This document shows, piece after piece, positions 1-7,667 of a stretch of 39,819 nucleotides of DNA. The number at the start of each line of letters is the position of its first letter. Position 1 is the first letter of the stretch. The notes beneath the pieces were generated by a model that saw only the letters and a program-made list of their open reading frames with translations, had not been told where the DNA came from and searched no databases. Source of the stretch: Planctomycetota bacterium (GTDB lineage: Bacteria > Planctomycetota > SZUA-567 > JAKLDR01); assembly GCA_022703445.1 (NCBI GenBank), contig JAKLDR010000035.1:1-39819 (forward strand), written 5' to 3'. The position numbers were made by a program, and so were the translations under genes.

Positions 1-1
1 C

Positions 2-1054
2 GTCGGCGAGGTCCTGGTCCGCGCGGCCATCGAGAAACGCCCGCTGGTCATCGCCAACGCCTGGAACGACCCCCGCGTCACCCAGCAGTTCCGGGACACG
101 CTCGGCGCCGGGGCCTTCGTGGTGGTGCCGCTGCTGGCCAAGGGCGAGGTGACCGGCGTGATCCTGGCCGACAACATCTACAGCGGCCGGCCGATCACCG
201 AGGAGCACACCGAGATCCTGAGCATGTTCGCCAACCAGGCCGGGATGGCCATCGAGAACGCCAACACCTACGCCGAGCTGCTCGACAAGATGAGCCGGCT
301 GCGCTCGGCCCAGGCCCGCATGGTCCACGCCGAGAACCTGGCCACCATCGGCCGGATGGCCGCCCACGTGGCCCATGAGATCCGCAACCCCCTGACCACC
401 ATCGGCGGCTTCGCCCGCTCGATCATCAAGCACCCCGACCGGCCGGACCGCATTCAGAGCTCGGCCGAGGTCATCGTCGAGGAGGTCAAACGCCTGGAGA
501 GCATCCTGTCGCAGGTGATGGACTTCAGCCGGCCGGCGCGCCCGGAGTTCTCGACCTGCGACCTGGCCGAGCTGCTCAAGAAGACCGCCGCCGAGCAGGC
601 CCAGGCCCTGCAGGGGCGCGGCGTGGCCGTGGACCTGGACATCGATGCCGGGGTGCCGCCGGTCCAGGCCGACGGCGAGAAGCTCAAGCAGGTGATCATC
701 AACCTGGTCCGCAACGCCGCCGAAGCCATGCCCGGAGGCGGCGCGGTGGCCCTGGGCCTGCGCCGGGAGGGCCTGGGCGTCCAGATCTCCGTCACCGACA
801 CCGGACCCGGGATCGCCCCCAAGGTGCTCGAGAAGATCTTCTCGCCCTTTTTCACCACCAAGCCGGACGGCACGGGGCTGGGCCTGGCGGTCAGCCGCAA
901 GATCGTCGAGGACCACGGCGGCAAGCTGCTGGTCAGGAGCGAGATCGGCCACGGCACGACCTTCACCCTGGACCTGCCCGTCGAACGGCCTCCCGAATCC
1001 GTCGCCGACGCGGAGATCGCAGAGCCACGCAACCTGCTGCCCGAGGGCCGCTGA
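2..1054 (+). CDS. Sensor histidine kinase, GAF + HisKA + HATPase_c (5' end outside window)
   Basis: The reading frame is open from the first bases of the window, so the N-terminus is missing; 350 residues are visible. It starts inside a GAF-type sensory domain (about 75 residues, ending in AIENANTYAELLDK). A HisKA dimerisation helix follows, with the H-box HVAHEIRNPL carrying the phospho-accepting His. The ATP-binding domain has an N-box (NLVRNAAEAM), G1 (DTGPGI), F-box (FSPFFTTK) and G2 (GTGLGLAVS). It should autophosphorylate and pass the phosphate to a response regulator, but none is encoded in the window. The kinase core closely resembles that of the FHA histidine kinase at 19542-21620, so the missing N-terminus may also carry an FHA domain (inference). 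The gene converges on the Ser/Thr kinase gene with a 50-bp gap. Confidence 0.9.
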   Translation, partial: VGEVLVRAAIEKRPLVIANAWNDPRVTQQFRDTLGAGAFVVVPLLAKGEVTGVILADNIYSGRPITEEHTEILSMFANQAGMAIENANTYAELLDKMSRLRSAQARMVHAENLATIGRMAAHVAHEIRNPLTTIGGFARSIIKHPDRPDRIQSSAEVIVEEVKRLESILSQVMDFSRPARPEFSTCDLAELLKKTAAEQAQALQGRGVAVDLDIDAGVPPVQADGEKLKQVIINLVRNAAEAMPGGGAVALGLRREGLGVQISVTDTGPGIAPKVLEKIFSPFFTTKPDGTGLGLAVSRKIVEDHGGKLLVRSEIGHGTTFTLDLPVERPPESVADAEIAEPRNLLPEGR

Positions 1055-1104
1055 GGCCCCCCTCGCAAGTCAGCGCGGGATCGCCGGGGAAACCCGGAGC
1101 GCCG

Positions 1105-4100
1105 CTATCTGGCGGCCGGCGAGATGCGCAGCGTCCAGATGGTCCCGCCGTTCCAGGCGGGGTTCCGGGCAATCAGACACTTGTTGCCAGGATCGTACTC
1201 AATCTGGGTGATTAGCTCTCCGGCCTGCTCGCGGCTGGACACGTCGAACCAGCTGTTGCGCTTGGCGTCGAAGACCCAGGTGTCCAGTGGCTTGCGGCCG
1301 CCGATGACCACGATGAGATCGTTGTCGGCGTCGTAGGCGGTGCTCTGCACCGTGCGCCCCGGCGGGCAGAAGGCCGGACGGAGCTCGGCCCACTCGTTCT
1401 TCTCCGCATCGTAGGCCCAGGTGTCGTTGAGATGCGGGGCGCCGCTGAACATCACCAGCCGCTTCCTGGCTGAGTCCCAGGCCGCGATGTCTCCGGGGTA
1501 GCACCGTCCCGGAGGCATGCGGCATTTGACCTCCTCCCAAGCCGCCTTGGCCGGATCCCAGCGGGACAGGTAGAAGAGGTGGGACGACGCTCCGCTCCAC
1601 AGGCAGAAATCCGCGCCTCCGCCGGAGAACAGGCAGGGCTGAGCCCCGGTGGCGCTCTTGGACACGGTCCAGCGCCGGTCGGCGAACGAGTAGACTATGG
1701 TGCCGGCGCCGGCGTGGCCCGTGGCCAGCAGTTCGTCGCGGCCCGGGTCATAGACCGCGCCCGGCGTCTGCAGCCTGGGAGGCAGGTCGGCGGCGTCGCC
1801 CGGTCCCGGCCGATGGATCACCTCGGCCTTGTCGGCGGCCAGGCTGTAGGCGGTCAGCGTCCGGTTGTCATCGAAGATCAGGTACTGCCCGCGCTTGGTG
1901 TCGAAGGCCGCCGCGCTGTAGGCCGGGGAGGCCACGCGCGTCTTCATCTTCGTCCACGCCGCCCGCCAGGGGCAGGGGGCGCCGACCAGCGGTGCGGCCG
2001 ACTCCAGCCAGGTGCGGTCCAGAGTCCCGCTGATCCGCAGGCCGGAGAAGGATGCCCGGGTTCCCATCCCGTGGAAGCCCAGCCGCGCCCGGACGGCGGC
2101 GCAGGCCAGGCCTTTGAGCTCGCCTAGCGGCTTGCCATCCACGGCGCCCACCACCTGCGCACCGCTGAGCGTGACCTCCACGGTCCGAGCCTCCCCCGCG
2201 CGAATGTCGGTGTAGGGCTTGGCCGCAGCCGAGGCGAGCTGTTCGCCGTAAGCCCCCACGCGCATCAGCGCGGCCCGGGGCTGGGGCTGGCCGTTGTAGT
2301 CGACCAGGGAGGAGAAGGCGCCGATCAGGTCCCCGCCGCTGGTCACGGTCACGTACCAGCCCCGGCCGCGGAAGACCGTTGCCGAACAGCCGACCCGGCA
2401 ATCCGGGGCGAACCAGGCCTTGAGGACGGCCTGCGTCGGGCCCGGCGGGTCCGGCATCTCCCCGACCAGCGCGGCGTTCTCGATCTTCCAGGCCCCGGGG
2501 CTGAACTCGAAGTCCTCCAGCTGGGCCGGGTCGGAGAAGTCCCAGGAGAGCTCGACGGCCAGGGTCCGCGCATCGAACTTCTCCACCTTCCCGCGGAAGA
2601 GTCTCCTGACCCTGGTGCTCAGGCCTTCGGGGCTGGCGTCGATGGCCGCCTCGGCCAGGCCGCGCAGGCGGTCCCGCTCGGCCGCCACCCCGGCGGCGAA
2701 GCGGGTGGCGCCGTGGTCCCTGGTGAAGGCCTCCAGGGCGGCCAGGACCTTCCGGGCCCCGGGCACGTCGTAGCGGTCGCCCGCCAGCGGAACCACCGTC
2801 GCCTCCCAGGCGCCCTTGGCGGCGGCGTCCGCTGCTCCAAGAGTCAGCAGGTCGAGCCTGGCCCGCACCCGGGCCACCAGCGGACCGCCCCCGGCCCCTG
2901 CCAGGAAGCGCCCGGCGGATGCCAGGTCGCCGCCGTTGGCCGCCAGGACCGCCAGGGCCAGGTGTTCATCGGCGTTCCTGGGCTCGGGAGGAGGCAGCAG
3001 CCGGGCGAGCTCGCCGGCGGCCAGCTCGGAGAAGGCGATGCGATAGCGAATGCTCTTCCTCTCTCCGCCCACCGCGTACCAGCGCTCGACATCGAGGCCG
3101 AGCCCGTCCGCCGCCGTCACCGTCACCCGGTGGACGCCGGCCTTGGTGCTGAGGTCGAACTCCCGCCCGGCCAGCCCGCGGATCGCGGACTCCCGGGCGG
3201 CCTGCATGCCCGTAAGGCAGGCGGCCAGCCGGCCGGCGGCATCCAGGTCGGCCGAGACCAGGGCCAGGACCCGGGGATCCGTGGACTTCCGGCCGGCCTC
3301 GAGGCCCGCGGCCGCCTCGCGGAACCGCCCGGCGGCCAGTTCGGTGTCGAAGGCGCCCAGCAGGACATCGCGCCGGCGCGCGGCCTCGACGGCCAGCCTC
3401 CGGCGCTCGAGCTCGGCGGCGTTGCGCTGCTCGTCCTCCAGCCTCCGGCGCAGCGCGGCGAGCCGCGGGCCCAGCGGGGCGTACTTGACCGCCGAGAGCT
3501 TGTCCAGCTCGGCCAGGGCCCGGGCCGGCTCCCCGGCTTTGGAGAGCTCCTCGGCGGCTGCGAGGACCGGGCTGGCACGGTTCTCGGCACGCGCCCGCAG
3601 CGCCCCCGACTCCGCCTTGATGCGCGGGCCGAGCTCGTCGGCGAAGCCGGCTGGCGCCCTGGCCAGGGCCTCCAGCGCCCCGTCGAAATCCCCGGCCTCG
3701 GCCAGGGCGACGGAGCGGTCCCGCGCGGGCGCAAAGGCCGCCTCGGCCGCCGCGGCCCGGGCCTTGAGCACCTCGGCCATGGCGTCCTCGGCGGCCAGCG
3801 ACCACTTCGTGCCCCGGGCCTGGTCGCGGACCTTGGTGAACTTGGCCAGCGCGCCGTCGAAGTCCCCGGGGTTCTTCTCCCGGAACTCGCGGGCATAGAC
3901 GAACATGGCCTCCAGCTCCCGGGCGGCGGCGCGGCCGGGGTCGGCCGGGTCGGGCGTCCTGGTCTCTGGAGGCGGCTGGAGAAGGCCCTCGGCCGGCAGC
4001 GTCGGCCCGTCCGGACCCGGCGCGGTGGCGCCGCTCGAGGCGGCCAGCCAGACCAGGGCGCCGGCCAGCAGCAGTCCGCCCGCGGCCACCGCCGCCAGGA

Positions 4101-5298
4101 GCATGCGGGAGCGCCCCGGGGGGGCCACCGGGGACACCGGCCCGGTCGCGGCCGTGGTGCGGTGGCGGGTGGGCTGGCGCCGGCCGGCCGGCCTGGCCTC
4201 CGCCTCGACCGGCGTCTCGCCGGCCCCGCCGACGCTGCTGCGGACGGCCGCCGGCGCCCCGGCGGGCGGACGCCCGGCGACCAGGCTCTCGAGGTCGGCG
4301 ATGAGCTCCGCCGGGGTCTGGTAGCGGTCGGCCGGTTCCTTGGCCATCATCCGCGCGATCACCCGGCAGCAGCCCTCGGACACGCGCGGGTTGAGGTCCC
4401 GCGGCCAGGGCATCCTGTCGGTCAGGTGCTTGGCCATGATCGCCGCGGCGGACGGTCCCTGGAATGGCGTCCGGCCGGTGACGAAGTGGTAGAGCGTCGC
4501 GCCCAGGGAGTAGATGTCCGCGCGGATGTCGATGGCCGCGTCGCCGCGGGCCTGCTCGGGAGAGACGTAGTGGGGCGTGCCCAGCATCGTGCCGGTCTGG
4601 GTGAGGCGCGAGTCGGCCTCGGTCTGGCGGGCCAGCCCGAAGTCGCAGAGCTTGGCCAGCCCCTCGGCGGTCACCAGGATGTTGTCGGGTTTGATGTCCC
4701 GGTGGACGATCCCCTCCCGGTCGGCGGCCTCCAGCGCGCGGGCCACCTGCAGGACGATGCCCAGGGCCCGCTTCTGCTCCATGGCCTCGCCGGGCGGCAC
4801 GGCGGCGAAGGCGTTGCGGCCCTCCACGTACTCCATGGCCAGGTAATGGTAGCCGCCGGATTCGCCCACGGTCAGCGCCGAGACGATGTTGGGGTGGCCG
4901 AGCTTGCCGGCCAGCTGGGCCTCGCGCTGGAAGCGGGCCACGAAACTGCTGTCGCGGGCCAGGTTCTTCTTGAGCAGCTTGAGGGCCACCAGGCGGTCCA
5001 TGGAGATCTGCCGGGCCAGGAAGGTCGCCCCCATGCCCCCCTCGCCGAGCTTCTTGATGAGCTCGAAGCCCTCGATGGGCTGCCGCGGGGAGTCGGGCTT
5101 GGCCTGGGCCGCGACCAGGGCGCCGAGCTGCGTCCTGGTTATGAAACCCATCTCCACGAGCAGCTCGCCGAGGGGCACCTGCGAACCGGCCGCGGTGCGC
5201 TCGCCGTGGACGCGCAGCGCGGCCTCGAGCTGCTCGGCGGTCACCAGGCCGCGGTCGAGGGCCAGGCGGCCCAGGCGCGGGGGGTCCTGATCCGGCAA
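1105..5298 (-). CDS. Membrane Ser/Thr protein kinase with MshEN-like N-terminus and Kelch-like C-terminus
   Basis: 1397 residues. The TTG start at 5298 is chosen because AGGAG lies 6 nt upstream and the conserved N-terminal domain begins at once. Residues about 8-65 resemble the MshEN/GspE N-terminal fold (LGELLVEMGFITRTQL). Residues 77-344 are a complete Hanks-type kinase: glycine loop GEGGMG (85-90), Lys107 in VALK, HRDIKPDN with Asp201, DFG with Asp219, and TPHYVSPEQ. A Pro/Arg-rich linker leads to one membrane segment (about 399-420). The exported part of roughly 970 residues is Ala/Glu/Arg-rich and helical at first, then a beta-rich LamG/DUF1080-like stretch (LSWDFSDPAQLEDFEF), then Kelch-like blades (WAYDAEKNEWAEL, TWVFDAKRNSWFDV). 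The likely role is a receptor kinase sensing an envelope or extracellular ligand and phosphorylating cytoplasmic targets. The ligand is unknown. Confidence 0.9.
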   Translation of the reverse strand: MPDQDPPRLGRLALDRGLVTAEQLEAALRVHGERTAAGSQVPLGELLVEMGFITRTQLGALVAAQAKPDSPRQPIEGFELIKKLGEGGMGATFLARQISMDRLVALKLLKKNLARDSSFVARFQREAQLAGKLGHPNIVSALTVGESGGYHYLAMEYVEGRNAFAAVPPGEAMEQKRALGIVLQVARALEAADREGIVHRDIKPDNILVTAEGLAKLCDFGLARQTEADSRLTQTGTMLGTPHYVSPEQARGDAAIDIRADIYSLGATLYHFVTGRTPFQGPSAAAIMAKHLTDRMPWPRDLNPRVSEGCCRVIARMMAKEPADRYQTPAELIADLESLVAGRPPAGAPAAVRSSVGGAGETPVEAEARPAGRRQPTRHRTTAATGPVSPVAPPGRSRMLLAAVAAGGLLLAGALVWLAASSGATAPGPDGPTLPAEGLLQPPPETRTPDPADPGRAAARELEAMFVYAREFREKNPGDFDGALAKFTKVRDQARGTKWSLAAEDAMAEVLKARAAAAEAAFAPARDRSVALAEAGDFDGALEALARAPAGFADELGPRIKAESGALRARAENRASPVLAAAEELSKAGEPARALAELDKLSAVKYAPLGPRLAALRRRLEDEQRNAAELERRRLAVEAARRRDVLLGAFDTELAAGRFREAAAGLEAGRKSTDPRVLALVSADLDAAGRLAACLTGMQAARESAIRGLAGREFDLSTKAGVHRVTVTAADGLGLDVERWYAVGGERKSIRYRIAFSELAAGELARLLPPPEPRNADEHLALAVLAANGGDLASAGRFLAGAGGGPLVARVRARLDLLTLGAADAAAKGAWEATVVPLAGDRYDVPGARKVLAALEAFTRDHGATRFAAGVAAERDRLRGLAEAAIDASPEGLSTRVRRLFRGKVEKFDARTLAVELSWDFSDPAQLEDFEFSPGAWKIENAALVGEMPDPPGPTQAVLKAWFAPDCRVGCSATVFRGRGWYVTVTSGGDLIGAFSSLVDYNGQPQPRAALMRVGAYGEQLASAAAKPYTDIRAGEARTVEVTLSGAQVVGAVDGKPLGELKGLACAAVRARLGFHGMGTRASFSGLRISGTLDRTWLESAAPLVGAPCPWRAAWTKMKTRVASPAYSAAAFDTKRGQYLIFDDNRTLTAYSLAADKAEVIHRPGPGDAADLPPRLQTPGAVYDPGRDELLATGHAGAGTIVYSFADRRWTVSKSATGAQPCLFSGGGADFCLWSGASSHLFYLSRWDPAKAAWEEVKCRMPPGRCYPGDIAAWDSARKRLVMFSGAPHLNDTWAYDAEKNEWAELRPAFCPPGRTVQSTAYDADNDLIVVIGGRKPLDTWVFDAKRNSWFDVSSREQAGELITQIEYDPGNKCLIARNPAWNGGTIWTLRISPAAR

Positions 5299-5339
5299 AA
5301 CGGACTCCTGACGGCCGCGCGAGCGGCGCAGCCACAGAC

Positions 5340-5368
5340 AATCTACCCCGGATGGGGGCCGGAATCAA
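5340..5368 (-). promoter_or_regulatory. Sigma70-type promoter for the Ser/Thr kinase gene
   Basis: On the minus strand, -35 TTGATT (5363-5368), a 17-bp spacer and -10 TAGATT (5340-5345). The start codon lies about 40 nt downstream. It is divergent from and adjacent to the rnc promoter. Confidence 0.45.
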
Positions 5369-5386
5369 CCGCCCCGGCGGACGTCC

Positions 5387-5414
5387 TTGACTTGGCCGGC
5401 TGCGCTCCTAAAAT
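5387..5414 (+). promoter_or_regulatory. Sigma70-type promoter for rnc
   Basis: -35 TTGACT (5387-5392), 16-bp spacer and -10 TAAAAT (5409-5414), each hexamer matching the consensus at 5 of 6 positions. Transcription would start near 5421, giving a leader of about 34 nt that includes the AGAGGAAG ribosome binding site at 5438-5445. Confidence 0.6.
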
Positions 5415-5454
5415 CGCCTTCGACCCGGGGGAGACAGAAGAGGAAGCGTCTCCA

Positions 5455-6615
5455 ATGGCTCCGCATCGCCTGCCGCGCAATACCGACCTCTCCGCCCTTG
5501 AGGACAAGCTCGGGCACAGGTTCCAGGACCAGTCGCTCCTGGAGCTGGCCCTGACCCACTCCTCCGCCACCGTCGAGCCGCTCAGCGACAACGAGCGCAT
5601 GGAGTTCCTGGGAGACGCCGTGCTGGCCCTGGCGGTCAACGAGCGCCTCTTCCGGACCATGCCGGCCGACGGTGAGGGCGAGCTCACCCGCATCAAGAGC
5701 GCGGCGGTGAGCACGACCACCCTGGCGCGGGTGGCCCGGGCCCTGGGCCTGGGAGACTTCATGCGCCTGGGCAAGGGTCTCGGCGACCGCGGCGGGCTGC
5801 CGGACTCGGTGCTGGCCAACGTGACCGAGGCCATCTTCGCGGCCATCTACCTGGACGGCGGGCTCGAGCCGGCCAAGGCGCTGATCATCCGGCTGCTGGA
5901 GCCGGAGATCGCCGTCCTGACCACCTCGGGCGGAAGCGAGAACGCCAAGAGCCAGCTGCAGGAGCTGGCCCAGCGGCGCTTCGGCTGCGCCCCGCGCTAC
6001 CGCCTGCTCCACGAGAGCGGACCCCAGCACAACCGCTGCTTCGAGATCGCCGTGGAGATCCGCGGCCGGACCTTCCCGGATTTCTCGGCCCACACCAAGA
6101 AGGAGGCCGAGCAGGGCGCCGCCCGGCTGGCCATCGAGGCCCTGACCGCCCCCCGGCCCGAGCCGGCCGTCCGCGTTCCGGCCGCCCCGGCCCCGGCGGC
6201 CCAGGCCGCCCCGGCCCACGCGCCGGCGGCCGCCGGCGTCTCCGAGCCGGCCCCCGCCGCCGAGCGGACCGGCAGGAAGCGCCGGCACCGCGGAGGCCGC
6301 GGCCGCCGCAAGTCCGCCGCCGCCGGGGCCCAGGGCGCTCCGAGAACGGCGCCGGCGCAGCCGAAGGCGGAGTCGCCGCGCCAGAAGTCCTCCGGCCAGG
6401 CCCAGAAGGCCGCGGCCGGACGCAGGGGCCGCACCAGGAAGGGCGGCGCCGCGAAGGGCCAGGGGCCGAAATCCCAGACCCAGACCCGGCCCCAGACCCA
6501 GGCCCCGGCGGCGGCCGCGCCCGCGCCGGTCCAGCCCGCCGCAGCCCGGCCGGTGCCGCGCCTGAAGAGGATCGCCAGGAACCCCTACGACATGCTGGGG
6601 AACATTCCGTCGTAG
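5455..6615 (+). CDS. rnc: Ribonuclease III with long basic Ala/Pro-rich C-terminal tail
   Basis: Double-strand-specific endoribonuclease of rRNA and mRNA processing. The reading frame is open far upstream, but the ATG at 5455 is chosen because AGAGGAAG lies 9 nt before it, a promoter precedes it and the protein then starts like the family. Residues 10-155 are the catalytic domain with signature NERMEFLGDA (46-55; Glu50 and Asp54 are metal ligands). In the second metal-ligand motif, LANVTEA, the position usually held by Asp (Asp114 in E. coli) is Asn, a change I believe occurs in other lineages. Residues about 162-232 form a dsRNA-binding domain. From about 235 to 386 the chain is low-complexity (Ala, Pro, Arg, Lys), with basic clusters such as RKRRHRGGRGRRK. 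The family is usually about 230 residues, so the tail is an addition that may bind RNA or partners (inference). Confidence 0.95.
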   Translation: MAPHRLPRNTDLSALEDKLGHRFQDQSLLELALTHSSATVEPLSDNERMEFLGDAVLALAVNERLFRTMPADGEGELTRIKSAAVSTTTLARVARALGLGDFMRLGKGLGDRGGLPDSVLANVTEAIFAAIYLDGGLEPAKALIIRLLEPEIAVLTTSGGSENAKSQLQELAQRRFGCAPRYRLLHESGPQHNRCFEIAVEIRGRTFPDFSAHTKKEAEQGAARLAIEALTAPRPEPAVRVPAAPAPAAQAAPAHAPAAAGVSEPAPAAERTGRKRRHRGGRGRRKSAAAGAQGAPRTAPAQPKAESPRQKSSGQAQKAAAGRRGRTRKGGAAKGQGPKSQTQTRPQTQAPAAAAPAPVQPAAARPVPRLKRIARNPYDMLGNIPS

Positions 6616-6630
6616 CAGCCGGCCGCGCCC

Positions 6631-7104
6631 CTACGCGGCGGAGCCGTCCGCCGCCGGCGGCGGACGGAAGTCCACCTTGGTGATCCCGGCCCGGGCGCAG
6701 GCGTCCAGCGCGGCCATCACGTGCTTGAACGGGCAACCCTGGGCCCCGTTGATGACCACCTGATAGTACTTGGGACAGGTCCTCTCCAGCTGCGCCATCT
6801 TCGCCGCCAGGGCGTTGGGATCGGCGGTCGTCCAGGTGCCTACCTGGAAGACCGGCGCGCCGGAGGCCGGGCCGGCGGTGGCAACCTGGATCTCCAGTTC
6901 CGGCTTGATGGGTGGACGCTCGTCGCTCCCTGGGCCCTTGTTGGGCAGATATGCCTCCATCCGCTGCTCCAGGGTGTGGAACTTCATGGTCAGAGTGAAG
7001 TAGAGCAGGAGCAGGAAGACCACGTCGATGAACGACGTGGGCAGCTCCCACTCGTACTCCTCCAGCAGCTCCTTGAGCGTCCTCGATCCCGCGAAAGTGG
7101 CCAT
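6631..7104 (-). CDS. ExbD/TolR-family protein (second of pair)
   Basis: 157 residues; the ATG at 7104 is preceded by AAGGAGG. ExbD/TolR proteins have one membrane helix with a critical Asp and a periplasmic domain, and work with a proton-channel partner (ExbB/TolQ) to power envelope processes. Here the helix is FIDVVFLLLLYFTL (residues 25-38) with Asp27. The C-terminus PFKHVMAALDACARAGITKV is the typical end of the family. The central part is longer and more divergent than in the neighbour. It lies 47 bp downstream of the first exbD-like gene on the same strand. No ExbB/TolQ gene is in the window. Confidence 0.85.
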   Translation of the reverse strand: MATFAGSRTLKELLEEYEWELPTSFIDVVFLLLLYFTLTMKFHTLEQRMEAYLPNKGPGSDERPPIKPELEIQVATAGPASGAPVFQVGTWTTADPNALAAKMAQLERTCPKYYQVVINGAQGCPFKHVMAALDACARAGITKVDFRPPPAADGSAA

Positions 7105-7151
7105 GTTCCGCCTCCTTCCCCGCAGCTCCGCCGTCCGCGCCGGCCGCCTCC

Positions 7152-7613
7152 TCAGCGGAGGTCCCGGCCGGAGCCGGCGCTCTCCTCACCGGGCGAAGCC
7201 CCGAAGGCCAGCCGCCGGACCCCGGCGTCCCGGCAGGCGGCCATCACCTCGCTCACGTGCCGGTAGGGCGCATCGGCGTCGGCCCGGATCTTCACGGCCA
7301 GCGCCGTCCCGCCGTCCGGGGCCGGCTGCCGGGCGGCCTCCTCGGCGATCAGCCGGCGCAGCTCCCCCGGCGCGTAGGCGGCGGACATCACCCGGATGCC
7401 GCCGTCGCGGCCGACGTTGACGACCAGCCGGTGGTCGCCCGTCTCGGGCGAGGCGCGGAAGGCCACCGGCAGGGTGACGGCCGGGTCGAGCTCCAGCTTG
7501 CAGACCTCGGCGGTGCACAGGAAGAAGATCACCAGCAGGAAGACGATGTCGATCATCGGGGTCATCTGCAGCGATACGTCCTTGAGCCCCGTCGAGCGCC
7601 TCAGCAGTCTCAT
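7152..7613 (-). CDS. ExbD/TolR-family protein (first of pair)
   Basis: 153 residues; ATG at 7613 with a GGAGGG-type ribosome binding site. It shows the canonical ExbD N-terminus: QMTPMIDIVFLLVIFFL with Asp22 in the membrane helix, the residue that takes part in proton flow with ExbB/TolQ in studied systems. A periplasmic domain follows, ending in YRHVSEVMAACRDAGVRRL. It starts 54 bp after the flavoprotein stop codon and so probably belongs to the 9949-to-6631 operon. Pairs of ExbD-like proteins are known, but normally sit next to an exbB gene; that gene is absent here. Confidence 0.9.
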   Translation of the reverse strand: MRLLRRSTGLKDVSLQMTPMIDIVFLLVIFFLCTAEVCKLELDPAVTLPVAFRASPETGDHRLVVNVGRDGGIRVMSAAYAPGELRRLIAEEAARQPAPDGGTALAVKIRADADAPYRHVSEVMAACRDAGVRRLAFGASPGEESAGSGRDLR

Positions 7614-7667
7614 GGCTCCGCCCTCCCTTCCGACGAGCTTCGATAACGGGGGGGCCGGACGGGAGGT

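Noticed and set aside
1083..1097. Small hairpin CCGGG-GAAA-CCCGG between the first two genes as terminator
   Set aside because: Only 5 bp of stem and no T-tract; expected by chance at this GC content.
2966..5368. 800-codon minus-strand frame overlapping the kinase gene
   Set aside because: Arg/Pro/Gly-rich shadow frame; the kinase frame has clear domains and a ribosome binding site.
2713..5454. Open frame on the plus strand running into rnc, which would make a 1300-residue protein
   Set aside because: It is the antisense of the Ser/Thr kinase gene in a GC-rich genome; the sequence is Gly/Arg/Pro-rich without any domain, and the rnc ribosome binding site, promoter and family start lie at 5455.
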